Positions 24,684 through 34,309 of a stretch of 64,000 nt of DNA are shown here, in pieces. A program made the translations under genes and the position numbers. Under the pieces are notes generated by a model. That model made no database searches. It was not told the origin of the DNA and saw nothing but the letters and a program-made list of their open reading frames with translations. The stretch's first letter is position 1. The number at the start of each line of letters is the position of its first letter. Source of the DNA: Adlercreutzia equolifaciens DSM 19450 (GTDB lineage: Bacteria; Actinomycetota; Coriobacteriia; Coriobacteriales; Eggerthellaceae); the NCBI RefSeq assembly GCF_000478885.1, contig NC_022567.1, forward strand, positions 1,364,001 through 1,428,000, in the 5' to 3' direction.

Positions 24684-25694
24684 CTACTCGCCGTGCAGCG
24701 CGCACTGGGCGGCGCGGACGGCGCGGATGGCGCGCTCGTAGTTCATGCGGGTGGGACCGATGACGGCGACGACGCCCTCGGACTCGCCGCGACCGTAGGG
24801 GCAGGCCACGATGGAGACGCCGGCCAGCTCCGAGGCGGGGTTCTCGTGCCCGATGCGCACCATGACCGGGCCCCCTTCCGCGGCGGCCTCGTCGAAGGTG
24901 CTCAGCAGCACGCGGTCGTCCTCCAGCACTTCTATGACCGGCAGCAGGGCCTTCGAATCGCTGAACTCCGGCTGGCGCAGAAGCGCCGAGACGCCAAGGC
25001 TGTGGGCGCGAGCGCTTTCGGACTCGCCCAAGCATTCTATGACCTCGTCGATGATGAGCTGCACGAGCGGGTCGCTGAGGGCCTCCACCGTGCCGGCGTC
25101 CATGGAGCGGCGCACGTCGCGGGCCGAGTGTCCGGCGAGCACCCGGTTCAGCAGGTTCTGGGCACTTGCCAGCTCGTCGGCGGAGACCTCGTCGGCGAAG
25201 GTGACCGTGCGGTTGACCACCTGGCCGTCCTCGGCCACCACGATGACGATGGCCTGCCAGGACGAAAGCGACACCAGCGTGATCTGGCGAATGCGGCCCG
25301 CGAGCACCGAGGGCGCCATGACAATGGACAGGCAGTTGGTGAGCCGCGCGAGGGCCGCCGAGGTGCGCTCCATGAGCGCGTCCAGCTCCGAGGCCGAGGC
25401 GCGCAGCTCGTCGACCATGGCCTGGTGTGGGCGCTCCTCCTCGGCCAATCCCGACGAGAGCAGCTCGTCGACGAAGGTGCGGTAACCGGCGTCGGTGGGC
25501 ACGCGCCCGGCTGAGGTGTGCGGCTGCTGGATGAAGCCGGCGTCTTCCAGGGCAGAGAGGTCGTTGCGCACCGTGGCGGGGCTCACGCCTAGGCGGTGCC
25601 GCTCGGTCAGGGTGCGCGAACCGACGGGCAGCGCGTACTCGATGTAGTCCTCGATCAGCGCGCGCAGCACTCTCTGGCGTCGCTCCGACAGCAT
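24684..25694 (-). CDS. hrcA: Heat-inducible transcription repressor HrcA
   Basis: HrcA represses chaperone genes by binding CIRCE and depends on GroEL for activity. The 336-residue protein starts with a winged helix ([20 protein letters not shown], then [20 protein letters not shown] and SAGRVPT), followed by the GAF-like HrcA domain ending [21 protein letters not shown] operator is 70 bp upstream, so the hrcA-dnaJ-rsmE-mtaB unit is probably autoregulated by heat. Confidence 0.97.
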   Translation of the reverse strand: MLSERRQRVLRALIEDYIEYALPVGSRTLTERHRLGVSPATVRNDLSALEDAGFIQQPHTSAGRVPTDAGYRTFVDELLSSGLAEEERPHQAMVDELRASASELDALMERTSAALARLTNCLSIVMAPSVLAGRIRQITLVSLSSWQAIVIVVAEDGQVVNRTVTFADEVSADELASAQNLLNRVLAGHSARDVRRSMDAGTVEALSDPLVQLIIDEVIECLGESESARAHSLGVSALLRQPEFSDSKALLPVIEVLEDDRVLLSTFDEAAAEGGPVMVRIGHENPASELAGVSIVACPYGRGESEGVVAVIGPTRMNYERAIRAVRAAQCALHGE

Positions 25695-25763
25695 ATCCGC
25701 TCCTCTCGCCTTCCCGTACCGTCCCGCGCGCCGGGCGCGGAACCTTCCGTTGTTGACGCCATT

Positions 25764-25790
25764 TTAGCAACCGCAAGGCGAGAGTGCTAA
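25764..25790 (-). promoter_or_regulatory. CIRCE operator upstream of hrcA
   Basis: TTAGCAACC, a 9-nt spacer and GAGTGCTAA match the CIRCE consensus (TTAGCACTC-N9-GAGTGCTAA): one half perfect, the other 7 of 9. A -10-like TAAAAT (minus strand, 25761-25766) overlaps its proximal edge. Confidence 0.9.
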
Positions 25791-25857
25791 TGGAAGCGCC
25801 CATCTCGACGCAAGCGACACACAAGCACAGGTGGAAGGCGGCCCTTCGGGAGCGATT

Positions 25858-25940
25858 CCGTAGGGGCGGTGCTTGCGCCGCCCTCCCGAGCAAGAAAGAT
25901 TTTCGGCGTTGAAGAGGGGCGACCAAGGTCGCCCCCTACG
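25858..25940. repeat. Paired REP-like palindrome, copy B (hemW-hrcA gap)
   Basis: CCGTAGGGGCGG begins the unit and GCCCCCTACG ends it. The left hairpin here is GGGCGGTGCTTGCGCCGCCC, differing from the family but still self-complementary; the right is GGGGCGACCAAGGTCGCCCC. A 31-nt spacer lies between. Confidence 0.85.
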
Positions 25941-25977
25941 AAGGTGGTGGTATGCGAAGCAGGGATGATGGGTTGGC

Positions 25978-27108
25978 TTACGGGGCAAGGTCGAGGAGGC
26001 GGCCGTAGAGCTCGTTGCCGCAGAGCCAGCCGGCGTCGGTGGGGCGCCAACGGCCGTCCGCGTGTTCGACGAGGCCCAGGTCGGACAGCTCGTCGAAGGC
26101 GACGAGGACCGAGCTGCTCGCCGCATCGCCGTCGATAATCGCCGCCGCCCGGGACAGGTGCTCGTCGGAGACGCCGCGGGCCATGCGCATGCCTAGCATG
26201 AGGTCCTCGGCGGCCATCTGCCGCGCGTCCAGATCGTCCACCACCTGTCCGTCCTGCACCCGCATGCGACGCTCGGCGTTCTGGGTCATGGTGACGGCCG
26301 AGCGCCCCAGCCCCAGGTAGGGCTTCCCCGTCCAGTAGGCGGTGTTGTGGCGGCTCTCGAAGCCGGGCCTCGCGTAGCTCGCCACCTCGTAGCGGTGAAA
26401 ACCCGCGTCCTCGAGGATGAGTCGCGCCTCTTCCATGGCCGCTGCTTCCACGTCCTCGTCGGGCTCGGGCATCTCTCCCCGCATGATAGCGGCATCGAAG
26501 GGGGTGTGCGGCTCGATGGTCAGCGGGTACACCGACACATGGTTCGCGCCGAGCGCCACCGCCTCCCGCACGCTTTCCGCGAAGGACTCAGCGCTCTGCC
26601 CGGGAATGCCGCACATCAGATCCACCGATACGTTCTTGAAGCGCTCCTGGGCCGCGCGCACCGCCGCCCGGGCAGCCTCGGCGTCGTGGGCGCGGCCCAG
26701 GATGCGCAGCACCTCATCGTCGAAGGACTGCACCCCGATGGAAAGCCGGTTCACCCCGAGCGCCCAAATATCCCGCACCATGGGTGCCGTGAGACTTTCG
26801 GGGTTCGCCTCCATGGTGCACTCGATTTCAGGCTCAAGATGCATTGACATCGATAGCGCATAAAGGAGCATCGAAAGCCGCCCCATCCCGATATGGCTCG
26901 GCGTCCCCCCGCCCAGATACACCGTCTCGATGGCCCCGAGCTTTCCCTCCCTCGAGGCCCGGCGGATATCCATCACGAGCGATTCCACGTACTCGTCGAT
27001 AATCGGCGAGTCCCGCTCCACCGCCGAAGTGGCGAAATCGCAGTACCCGCACCGTCTCACGCAGAACGGAATGTGCAGGTAGAGTGCCTTATAGGGATTG
27101 TAAGCCAT
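25978..27108 (-). CDS. hemW: Radical-SAM heme chaperone HemW
   Basis: A 376-residue radical-SAM protein related to coproporphyrinogen dehydrogenase HemN. The cluster site is HIPFC16-VRR-C20-GY-C23-DF, followed by YLGGGTPS. The HNTAYW motif associated with heme binding in HemW is present, which favours the chaperone over the HemN enzyme. The start at ATG 27108 gives MAYNPYKALYLHIPF; the frame extends upstream into a repeat. It lies beyond hrcA in the same direction, separated by repeat copy B. Confidence 0.9.
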   Translation of the reverse strand: MAYNPYKALYLHIPFCVRRCGYCDFATSAVERDSPIIDEYVESLVMDIRRASREGKLGAIETVYLGGGTPSHIGMGRLSMLLYALSMSMHLEPEIECTMEANPESLTAPMVRDIWALGVNRLSIGVQSFDDEVLRILGRAHDAEAARAAVRAAQERFKNVSVDLMCGIPGQSAESFAESVREAVALGANHVSVYPLTIEPHTPFDAAIMRGEMPEPDEDVEAAAMEEARLILEDAGFHRYEVASYARPGFESRHNTAYWTGKPYLGLGRSAVTMTQNAERRMRVQDGQVVDDLDARQMAAEDLMLGMRMARGVSDEHLSRAAAIIDGDAASSSVLVAFDELSDLGLVEHADGRWRPTDAGWLCGNELYGRLLDLAP

Positions 27109-27134
27109 GAGGGTCCTCTCTTTCCGACCGAGTA

Positions 27135-27276
27135 GTCCGACGCTAGGAGGCATTGCAACCGAGCGAGTTCCGCAGATGGTATCGAAGGCGCAGCGATGCG
27201 CGGAAAGACTGACCATGGCGCCTTCGATACCAGCGAGGACTGTCTGAGCGAATTGCGATGCCTCCTAGCGTTGGAC
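27135..27276. repeat. Structured repeat with conserved internal loop, copy 2
   Basis: Outer stem: 27135-27158 with 27253-27276 (24 positions, 22 Watson-Crick and 2 wobble), unrelated in sequence to copy 1. Fixed strands CCGAGCGAGTTCCGCAG (27159-27175) and GCGAGGACTGTCTGAGCGAA (27233-27252) are identical to copy 1. Inner stem: 27177-27191 with 27218-27232 (15 bp, perfect), like copy 1 but with its base pair changed from C-G to T-A on both sides. It lies between dusB and hemW. Confidence 0.87.
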
Positions 27277-27339
27277 GGACAACCCTGATGCGAGATGGAC
27301 AGCAGGAAATCGGAGCGATATTGGTGCGAGACGGACAAA

Positions 27340-28311
27340 TCACGAATGCTCCCGGGCAATCTCCAAAAGCTCGTCGAACACTGCATCGAAGTCGGCCAGG
27401 GTCGTGCAGTAGTTGATGCGCCCGCGGGCAGCGGCGGCGCCGGGCAGCCCCGCCATGTACCACATGGCGTGCTTGCGCATGCGCACGATATTGCGCCCCT
27501 CGCGATGGGTGAGCAGCTCCGCATGGCGACGCGCCATGGCGATACGTTCCTCAACCGTAGGCGGTGCAGGTTCCGCCTCCCCGACAAGTGCGGCCTGCAC
27601 CTGGGAGAACAGCCACGGGTTGCCCTCGGCGCCCCGGGCGATCATCACCGCGTCGCAGCCGGTCTCGGCCGCCATGCGCACGGCATCGGCACCGCTGCGG
27701 ATGTCGCCGTTGCCCACGACGGGCACGGACACCGCCTCGCGCACGCGCCCGATGACGCCCCAGTCGGCACTTCCCCGGTACAGCTGCTCGGCGAACCGCC
27801 CGTGCACCGTGACCCCGTCGGCTCCGGCCTCTTCCATGAGGCACGCGAAAGCGGGCGCCGTCTCGTCGCCTTCCGCCCAGCCCCGCCGGAACTTCACCGT
27901 GACCGGATGCTCCACGGCCCTCTTCACGGCCCGCACGATGGAGGCGGCCAGCGCGGGATCCTTCATGAGCGCCGAGCCGTCCCCCTTCGACACGATCTTG
28001 CGGGCGGGACATCCCATGTTGATGTCCAGATAGGCCAGTCCCTCCCCCATCTCCTGCTCGATCCAGGCGGCCTGGGAGGCCATGACGTCCGGCTCGTGGC
28101 CGAACAGCTGCACGGCCACCTGGGACTCGCCGTCGGCCAGGGCCAGCAAGTGGCGCGTCTTCTCGTTGGCGAAGGAGAGCCCCTTGGCCGAGACCATCTC
28201 CGTGAAGGCCATATCCGCCCCGGCCTCGCGGCACAAGGTGCGGAAGGCGATGTCGGACACGCCGGCCATGGGCGCGAGCAGCACCCGGTATTTCCCGAAG
28301 AGCCCTTCCAC
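27340..28311 (-). CDS. dusB: tRNA-dihydrouridine synthase (DusB type)
   Basis: An FMN enzyme reducing uridines in the tRNA D-loop. The 323-residue protein has LLAPMAGVSDIAFR, the catalytic-cysteine segment INMGCPARKIVSKGDGSALM and the FMN-phosphate region VVGNGDIRSGADAV. The start is GTG 28311, only 2 bp past the stop of the small membrane protein; a longer open frame upstream overlaps that gene. The ribosome site is weak, consistent with coupled translation. Confidence 0.92.
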   Translation of the reverse strand: MEGLFGKYRVLLAPMAGVSDIAFRTLCREAGADMAFTEMVSAKGLSFANEKTRHLLALADGESQVAVQLFGHEPDVMASQAAWIEQEMGEGLAYLDINMGCPARKIVSKGDGSALMKDPALAASIVRAVKRAVEHPVTVKFRRGWAEGDETAPAFACLMEEAGADGVTVHGRFAEQLYRGSADWGVIGRVREAVSVPVVGNGDIRSGADAVRMAAETGCDAVMIARGAEGNPWLFSQVQAALVGEAEPAPPTVEERIAMARRHAELLTHREGRNIVRMRKHAMWYMAGLPGAAAARGRINYCTTLADFDAVFDELLEIAREHS

Positions 28312-28313
28312 GA

Positions 28314-28499
28314 CTAAAGAATCCCGAACAGCAAAAGCCCGATGAGCACGATGAAGCCCAGCACGAACAGAAGGCAGCCGATGCCCACGAAGGTCTTGGA
28401 CGTGCCGCTCATGCCCATGCGCTCCCGCTCCTCGGCGATCTTCTTCTCGTCGAAGGGATCGTTGATCCAATCGTAGTCTTCTTTTGGTTCCCTGCTCAT
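28314..28499 (-). CDS. Small single-pass membrane protein, unknown function
   Basis: A 61-residue protein with a charged N-terminal half (MSREPKEDYDWINDPFDEKK) and one membrane helix (about 37-60, VGIGCLLFVLGFIVLIGLLL). The arrangement suggests a cytosolic N-terminus. It abuts dusB by 2 bp. No family recognised. Support comes from the clean start, hydrophobic helix and coupling to dusB. Confidence 0.65.
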   Translation of the reverse strand: MSREPKEDYDWINDPFDEKKIAEERERMGMSGTSKTFVGIGCLLFVLGFIVLIGLLLFGIL

Positions 28500-28599
28500 C
28501 GGTGCTTCTTTCGACTGCTGCGTTTAACGGTGTAGAATGAGCATAGTTTAATGGATGCGCGCCGAGGACGCGTCGAGATCACAAGAAGAGGAGACGATC

Positions 28600-29247
28600 G
28601 TGAAGGTACTGCTCATCAACGGGAGCCCGCGCTGGAAGGGCAACACGAGCCGGGCGCTGGAGGAGGCTGCGGCCGCCCTTCAGGCCGAGGGCGTGGAGAC
28701 CGAGCTTGTCTGGATCGGCAACAAGGAAATCCGCGGGTGCATCGCCTGCGGCATTTGCGGCAAGACCGGCGAGAAGCGCTGCGTGTTCGGAGAGGACTGC
28801 TGCAACGATCTCATCGCCAAGGGCGCCGAGTGCGACGGCTTCATCGTGGGGTCGCCGGTGTACTACGCCGGCATGGCCGGATCGCTGCGGGCGCTCATGG
28901 ACCGCATGTTCTACGCCGGCGGGGCGAACTTCCGCTTCAAGCCCGCCGCCGGCATCGCCGTGGCGCGGCGGGCCGGGGCCATCGAGGCGGCCGACCAGAT
29001 CAACAAGTACTTCCAGATCAACTGCCAGCCCCTCGTCTCCAGCTCCTACTGGAACCTCGCCTACGGACGCACCCCCGGCGAGGCGGAAGGCGACGGCGAG
29101 GGCTTGCACACCATGCGCGTGCTGGGCCGTAACATGGCCTGGATGCTCAAGTGCATCGAGGCCGGCCGCGCCGCGGGCATTAATGCGCCGGAGATGGAGC
29201 CCAAAGTCATGACCAACGTGGTACGCGAGGATCTGCTGGGCGAATAG
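28600..29247 (+). CDS. Iron-sulfur flavoprotein / NADPH-dependent FMN reductase family
   Basis: A 215-residue flavodoxin-like protein and one of only three plus-strand genes. The FMN phosphate loop is NGSPRWKGNTSRAL. A cysteine cluster CIACGICGKTGEKRC (C-x2-C-x2-C-x7-C) fits the iron-sulfur flavoprotein pattern, and GSPVYYAGMAGSLRALMDR is the flavin-side motif. The GTG at 28600 is preceded by AGAAGAGGAG at 6 nt. It probably shuttles electrons; substrate unknown. It faces lepA tail to tail with repeat copy C between them. Confidence 0.85.
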   Translation: MKVLLINGSPRWKGNTSRALEEAAAALQAEGVETELVWIGNKEIRGCIACGICGKTGEKRCVFGEDCCNDLIAKGAECDGFIVGSPVYYAGMAGSLRALMDRMFYAGGANFRFKPAAGIAVARRAGAIEAADQINKYFQINCQPLVSSSYWNLAYGRTPGEAEGDGEGLHTMRVLGRNMAWMLKCIEAGRAAGINAPEMEPKVMTNVVREDLLGE

Positions 29248-29268
29248 CCCTCTTGCACCGCACGCAAC

Positions 29269-29350
29269 CCGTAGAGGGGCGACCTTGGTCGCCCCTCATC
29301 AAGTGAGGTACTCATACGTGAAGAGGGCTGACCAAGGTCAGCCCCTACGG
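29269..29350. repeat. Paired REP-like palindrome, copy C (between convergent genes)
   Basis: Hairpins GGGGCGACCTTGGTCGCCCC and GGGCTGACCAAGGTCAGCCC flank a spacer, with CCGTAG and CTACGG at the ends. Its place between the convergent flavoprotein and lepA would suit a two-way terminator, although no U tract is evident. Confidence 0.85.
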
Positions 29351-29376
29351 AGAATATCCCGGCAGAGAGGCAGCTC

Positions 29377-31182
<1,806 letters not shown>

Positions 31183-31571
31183 AATGTCTTTCTTATCGGC
31201 GGCGGTCTTACCGGGCGAGCGGGCCCGCGAGGCCCCTCTCCCCTCCCAATGTGTGCGTCTCGCGAAGATTCGGGGCCGCAAGACCACTTTCTTCGCCGCG
31301 CTCACGGGAATCTTTGGTATTCTACCGCATTGTGTATCCAGCGATACGTGCACGCGGTGATTCCACCGCCAAATCTGCAGACGTGGCTGCGCTTTAAGAT
31401 TACGGTTGCTGGCGGCTTTCCGAGGCATTCGGCCTCGGGGCTGAGGAAGCGGAGAAATCCCGCCGCTTTCCGATCCGCACGATGGCCCGCAGCGGGGTAT
31501 ACCGCCGCGCGTTCGTGTCGTTGGATACCACCGAAGATGGGAAACGACCGAATCAGAAAGGGCTAGCATTC
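31183..31571. other. 389-bp divergent lepA/rpsT intergenic region
   Basis: No gene is visible. A -10-like TAGAAT for lepA lies at 31319-31324 on the minus strand without a convincing -35. On the rpsT side a CCGAGG/CCTCGG hairpin and a GC-rich imperfect dyad (about 31410-31475) may form a leader structure. No clear rpsT promoter was found. Confidence 0.4.
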
Positions 31572-32096
31572 ATGGCTAACATCAAGTCCCAGAAGAAGCG
31601 CATCATCACCAACGAGAAGCGCCGCATGCGCAACCGCGCCGTCAAGAGCGAGCTGAAGACCGCCGTCCGTCACGTCAAGGACGCCGTGGCCGAGGGCAAC
31701 GGCAAGGACGCCTACGCCTTCGCCTGCGAGGCCTGCCGCCTGATGGACAAGGCCGCCTCCAAGGGCGTCATCCACAAGAACCAGGCCGCCAACCGCAAGA
31801 GCGGCATCATGCGCCTGGCCAACACCGTGGTGACCGCCGAGGATATCGCCGCCTACGAGAAGCCGGCGCCGAAGCCGCAGAAGACCGGCTCCAAGAAGGC
31901 CGAGGCCAAGGCCGCCCGCAAGGCCGCCATGGCCGCCGCTTCCGAGGAGAAGGCGAAGCGCCGCGAGAAGCAGCTGAAGGAGGAGAAGAAGGCCGCCGAG
32001 CGCAAGGCCAAGGAGGCCGAGGAGGCCGCCAAGGCCGAGGCTGAGGCCGCTGCCGCCGAGGCTGAGGAGGCTTCGGCCGAGGAGGCCGCCGAGTAG
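31572..32096 (+). CDS. rpsT: 30S ribosomal protein S20 with a long charged C-terminal extension
   Basis: S20 binds 16S rRNA near the body of the 30S subunit. Residues 1 to about 88 are a normal S20 ([20 protein letters not shown] ... [20 protein letters not shown]). The protein then continues to 174 residues, twice the usual 85-90. The extra half is a Pro-rich hinge followed by a Lys/Ala/Glu repeat likely to form a single long helix, ending acidic ([12 protein letters not shown]). The reading frame is clean, there is no internal stop, and a terminator follows directly. The role of the extension is unknown. Confidence 0.95.
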   Translation: MANIKSQKKRIITNEKRRMRNRAVKSELKTAVRHVKDAVAEGNGKDAYAFACEACRLMDKAASKGVIHKNQAANRKSGIMRLANTVVTAEDIAAYEKPAPKPQKTGSKKAEAKAARKAAMAAASEEKAKRREKQLKEEKKAAERKAKEAEEAAKAEAEAAAAEAEEASAEEAAE

Positions 32097-32120
32097 CCTG
32101 CGCGATTTGCCGCGATTCAT

Positions 32121-32149
32121 GGCGCCGCTCCTTCGGGGCGGCGCTTTTT
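32121..32149 (+). terminator. Intrinsic terminator of rpsT
   Basis: A GCGCCGC/GCGGCGC stem (32122-32128 with 32138-32144) is followed directly by five T on the plus strand. It begins 25 bp after the rpsT stop and ends before the hydrolase start. Confidence 0.9.
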
Positions 32150-32169
32150 CTTCCAGGAACGGAGCTATC

Positions 32170-33312
32170 ATGGACGAGAAGCTCGAACGAAAAGACGCGC
32201 CGTGCCGCGAGCGTGGGCGCATTACGCCCGACGAGGGCGCGGTGCTGGCGGCGGAGACGGCCCGCAATGCCGATTTCGGCAAGCCGGTGCTCATCTACCC
32301 CAATCTCTACCTGGTGCGCGTGCCCCTTCCCCACAATCCGCTGCGCGCCCTCAACTCCTACTTCATTCTGGACGACGACGGCACCACCACCATCGTGGAC
32401 GTGGGTTTCAACCACCCTGACTGCGAGCAGGCGCTCGACGACGCCCTGGCCGCCCTCGGCCGCTCTTGGGACAAGGTGCAAGTGGTGCTCACCCATTCGC
32501 ACCCCGATCACACGGGCAACCTCGACCGCATTTGGCGCGAGGGCATGCCGGTGCTCGCGAACCTTCACTCGTTCCAGGAGGTGAAGAACCTCATGGAGAT
32601 AGAGGACAATGTCTACGGCCCGCTGCTCTTGCAGGCGGCCACCTTGGAGCAGCAGCGCGACCTGACCTTCGACGAGAAGGGGCCGCGGCTGCACGTGTCG
32701 GCGGAGCTTCTGCCACTTTCCACCTATCCGGTCATGACTTATCTGGCCAACGGCGACTGCCTCAAGGTCGGCGAGTTCGAGTTCGAGGTGATCGAGACGC
32801 CGGGCCACGACCCTTGGCACATCTGCCTCTACGAGGCGGCGCACAAAATCCTCCTCTCGGGCGATCATGTGCTGGAGCGCATCACACCGTCGGTTTCCTC
32901 GTGGTTTCCGGCCTACAACGCCTTGGCGGAGTTTCTTGAGAGCCTCGAGAAGGTAGGCGGCTACGATGTGGACCTGGTGCTCCCGGCCCACGGCAAGCCG
33001 TTCACCGGCATGCGCGAGCGGGTCGACTTCCTCATCGAGCACCACCACAAGCGCCTGGAGGAGATCTACGAGCTGGTGGCCGGCGGCCACGACGACATTG
33101 TTCAGATTTCCCAGCATGCCACGTGGCGCTACCCCGATTGGAAGAGCTGGCCGCTCGATCAGAAGTACTTCTCCATGGGCGAGACGCTGGCGCACCTCAT
33201 CTACCTCGTGCGCGAGGGCCGCGTGTTGCAGGGCATCTGCGGCCACGAGTACTACTTCCGCATGCCCTACGACCGCAAGAACCTGGCCTTGGCGCCGGGG
33301 GCGGCTAGCTAG
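32170..33312 (+). CDS. Metallo-beta-lactamase-fold hydrolase
   Basis: A 380-residue cytosolic protein with the metal-binding signature THSHPDHTGN, a further ETPGHDPWHICLY histidine and LLSGDHVLERITPS, all typical of the glyoxalase II-like subgroup of the fold. The C-terminal 100 residues form a helical domain seen in hydrolases of this type. The substrate cannot be deduced. The ATG at 32170 follows the rpsT terminator. The stop codon overlaps that of convergent holA. Confidence 0.85.
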   Translation: MDEKLERKDAPCRERGRITPDEGAVLAAETARNADFGKPVLIYPNLYLVRVPLPHNPLRALNSYFILDDDGTTTIVDVGFNHPDCEQALDDALAALGRSWDKVQVVLTHSHPDHTGNLDRIWREGMPVLANLHSFQEVKNLMEIEDNVYGPLLLQAATLEQQRDLTFDEKGPRLHVSAELLPLSTYPVMTYLANGDCLKVGEFEFEVIETPGHDPWHICLYEAAHKILLSGDHVLERITPSVSSWFPAYNALAEFLESLEKVGGYDVDLVLPAHGKPFTGMRERVDFLIEHHHKRLEEIYELVAGGHDDIVQISQHATWRYPDWKSWPLDQKYFSMGETLAHLIYLVREGRVLQGICGHEYYFRMPYDRKNLALAPGAAS

Positions 33313-34295
33313 CGCTTGAGGGTTTCCACGAGCCAGCGGTAGAAGACCTCATCGGGATCGCTGCCGCTCTTCATGGCCTGCTCGGCGTCGCGGGAGGAGG
33401 CGAGCGCCCGGCGCAGCTCCTCGGGACGCCATTGGCGCGCCCACGCGCCGTGGTTCTTCACGCGCCAGTCGGGCGCGCCGAGGGCTTTGGCGAGGCCGCG
33501 CGGGTTGCCGCGACGGGCCATTGACTGGGCCGCCATGAGCTCGCGAAGGCGCGTGGTGCACAGGGCGATGAGCACATGGGGCGAGGTGCTCTCCATCTTC
33601 GCTCTGAGGGCGAGGCATTTACCGAGGTTGCGCTCGGCGAAGGCCGCCGTGAAATCCCATGGCTTCACCTCGGAGGTGCGGGCCACGAGCGCGCGCACCT
33701 CGCGCTCCCCCACCCCATCGGCCGTGCCGTGAGCCAGGGCGATCTTCTTCAGCTCGTTGTCAAGGTGCACGGTGTTCTCGCCCACGAGCTCCACCAGAGC
33801 CGAGGCCGCTCCCTCGGTAAGCGTGATGCCGTGGGTGCAAGCCATGGCACGGACGCGCTTGGGCAGCTCCCAACTCTTGGGCGGGGCGCAGTCGATGACG
33901 GCCTTGGGGCCCGCGGCGGCGAGCGCCTTGTACAGCCGCGTGTTCTTAGCGAGCTTCTCCGCCTCGCAGGCGAGCACCGTGGTGGCGCTGGGAGCCTTGA
34001 GGTAGTTGACGAGCTCCTCGGCGTCGGCCTTTTTCAGCTTGTCGGCGTTGCGCACGTAGACGAGGCGCACGGGACTTGCGAAGGGCATGGTGTTGCAGGC
34101 GGCTGCGATGGCGGCGCCCTCGGCCACCTCCCCATCGAACTCGTCGGAGTTGAAAGACAAATCGCCCATCGTGGCCAAGCGCGCCTTGAGGCGGGCGATG
34201 ACCGCCTCGCGCTTGAGGGCGTCCTCGCCCACGGCCAAATAGGCGGGAAGGAGATCGGTATGTTGGCTGTCGCTCATGGCCTCATTGTACCCCAT
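33309..34295 (-). CDS. holA: DNA polymerase III subunit delta
   Basis: The clamp-loader delta subunit that opens the beta sliding clamp. The 328-residue protein has the N-terminal LLPAYLAVGEDALKREAVIA segment, SPVRLVYVRNADKL in the nucleotide-fold domain and the helical collar ending FYRWLVETLKR. I chose ATG 34295, which has AGGGG 11 nt upstream; ATG 34277 is an alternative. It follows comEC by 14 bp, the conserved comEA-comEC-holA order. The stop overlaps the hydrolase stop on the other strand. Confidence 0.93.
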   Translation of the reverse strand: MGYNEAMSDSQHTDLLPAYLAVGEDALKREAVIARLKARLATMGDLSFNSDEFDGEVAEGAAIAAACNTMPFASPVRLVYVRNADKLKKADAEELVNYLKAPSATTVLACEAEKLAKNTRLYKALAAAGPKAVIDCAPPKSWELPKRVRAMACTHGITLTEGAASALVELVGENTVHLDNELKKIALAHGTADGVGEREVRALVARTSEVKPWDFTAAFAERNLGKCLALRAKMESTSPHVLIALCTTRLRELMAAQSMARRGNPRGLAKALGAPDWRVKNHGAWARQWRPEELRRALASSRDAEQAMKSGSDPDEVFYRWLVETLKR

Positions 34296-34309
34296 CGCTA
34301 CTGCATCCC

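Noticed and set aside
24628..25926. Upstream extension of the dnaJ frame by 433 codons
   Set aside because: The extension overlaps hrcA entirely, has Arg-rich shadow composition, and DnaJ begins with a normal J domain at 24627.
25978..27108. Assignment as oxygen-independent coproporphyrinogen oxidase HemN
   Set aside because: Length of 376 and the HNTAYW motif fit HemW; no other haem-synthesis genes are near.
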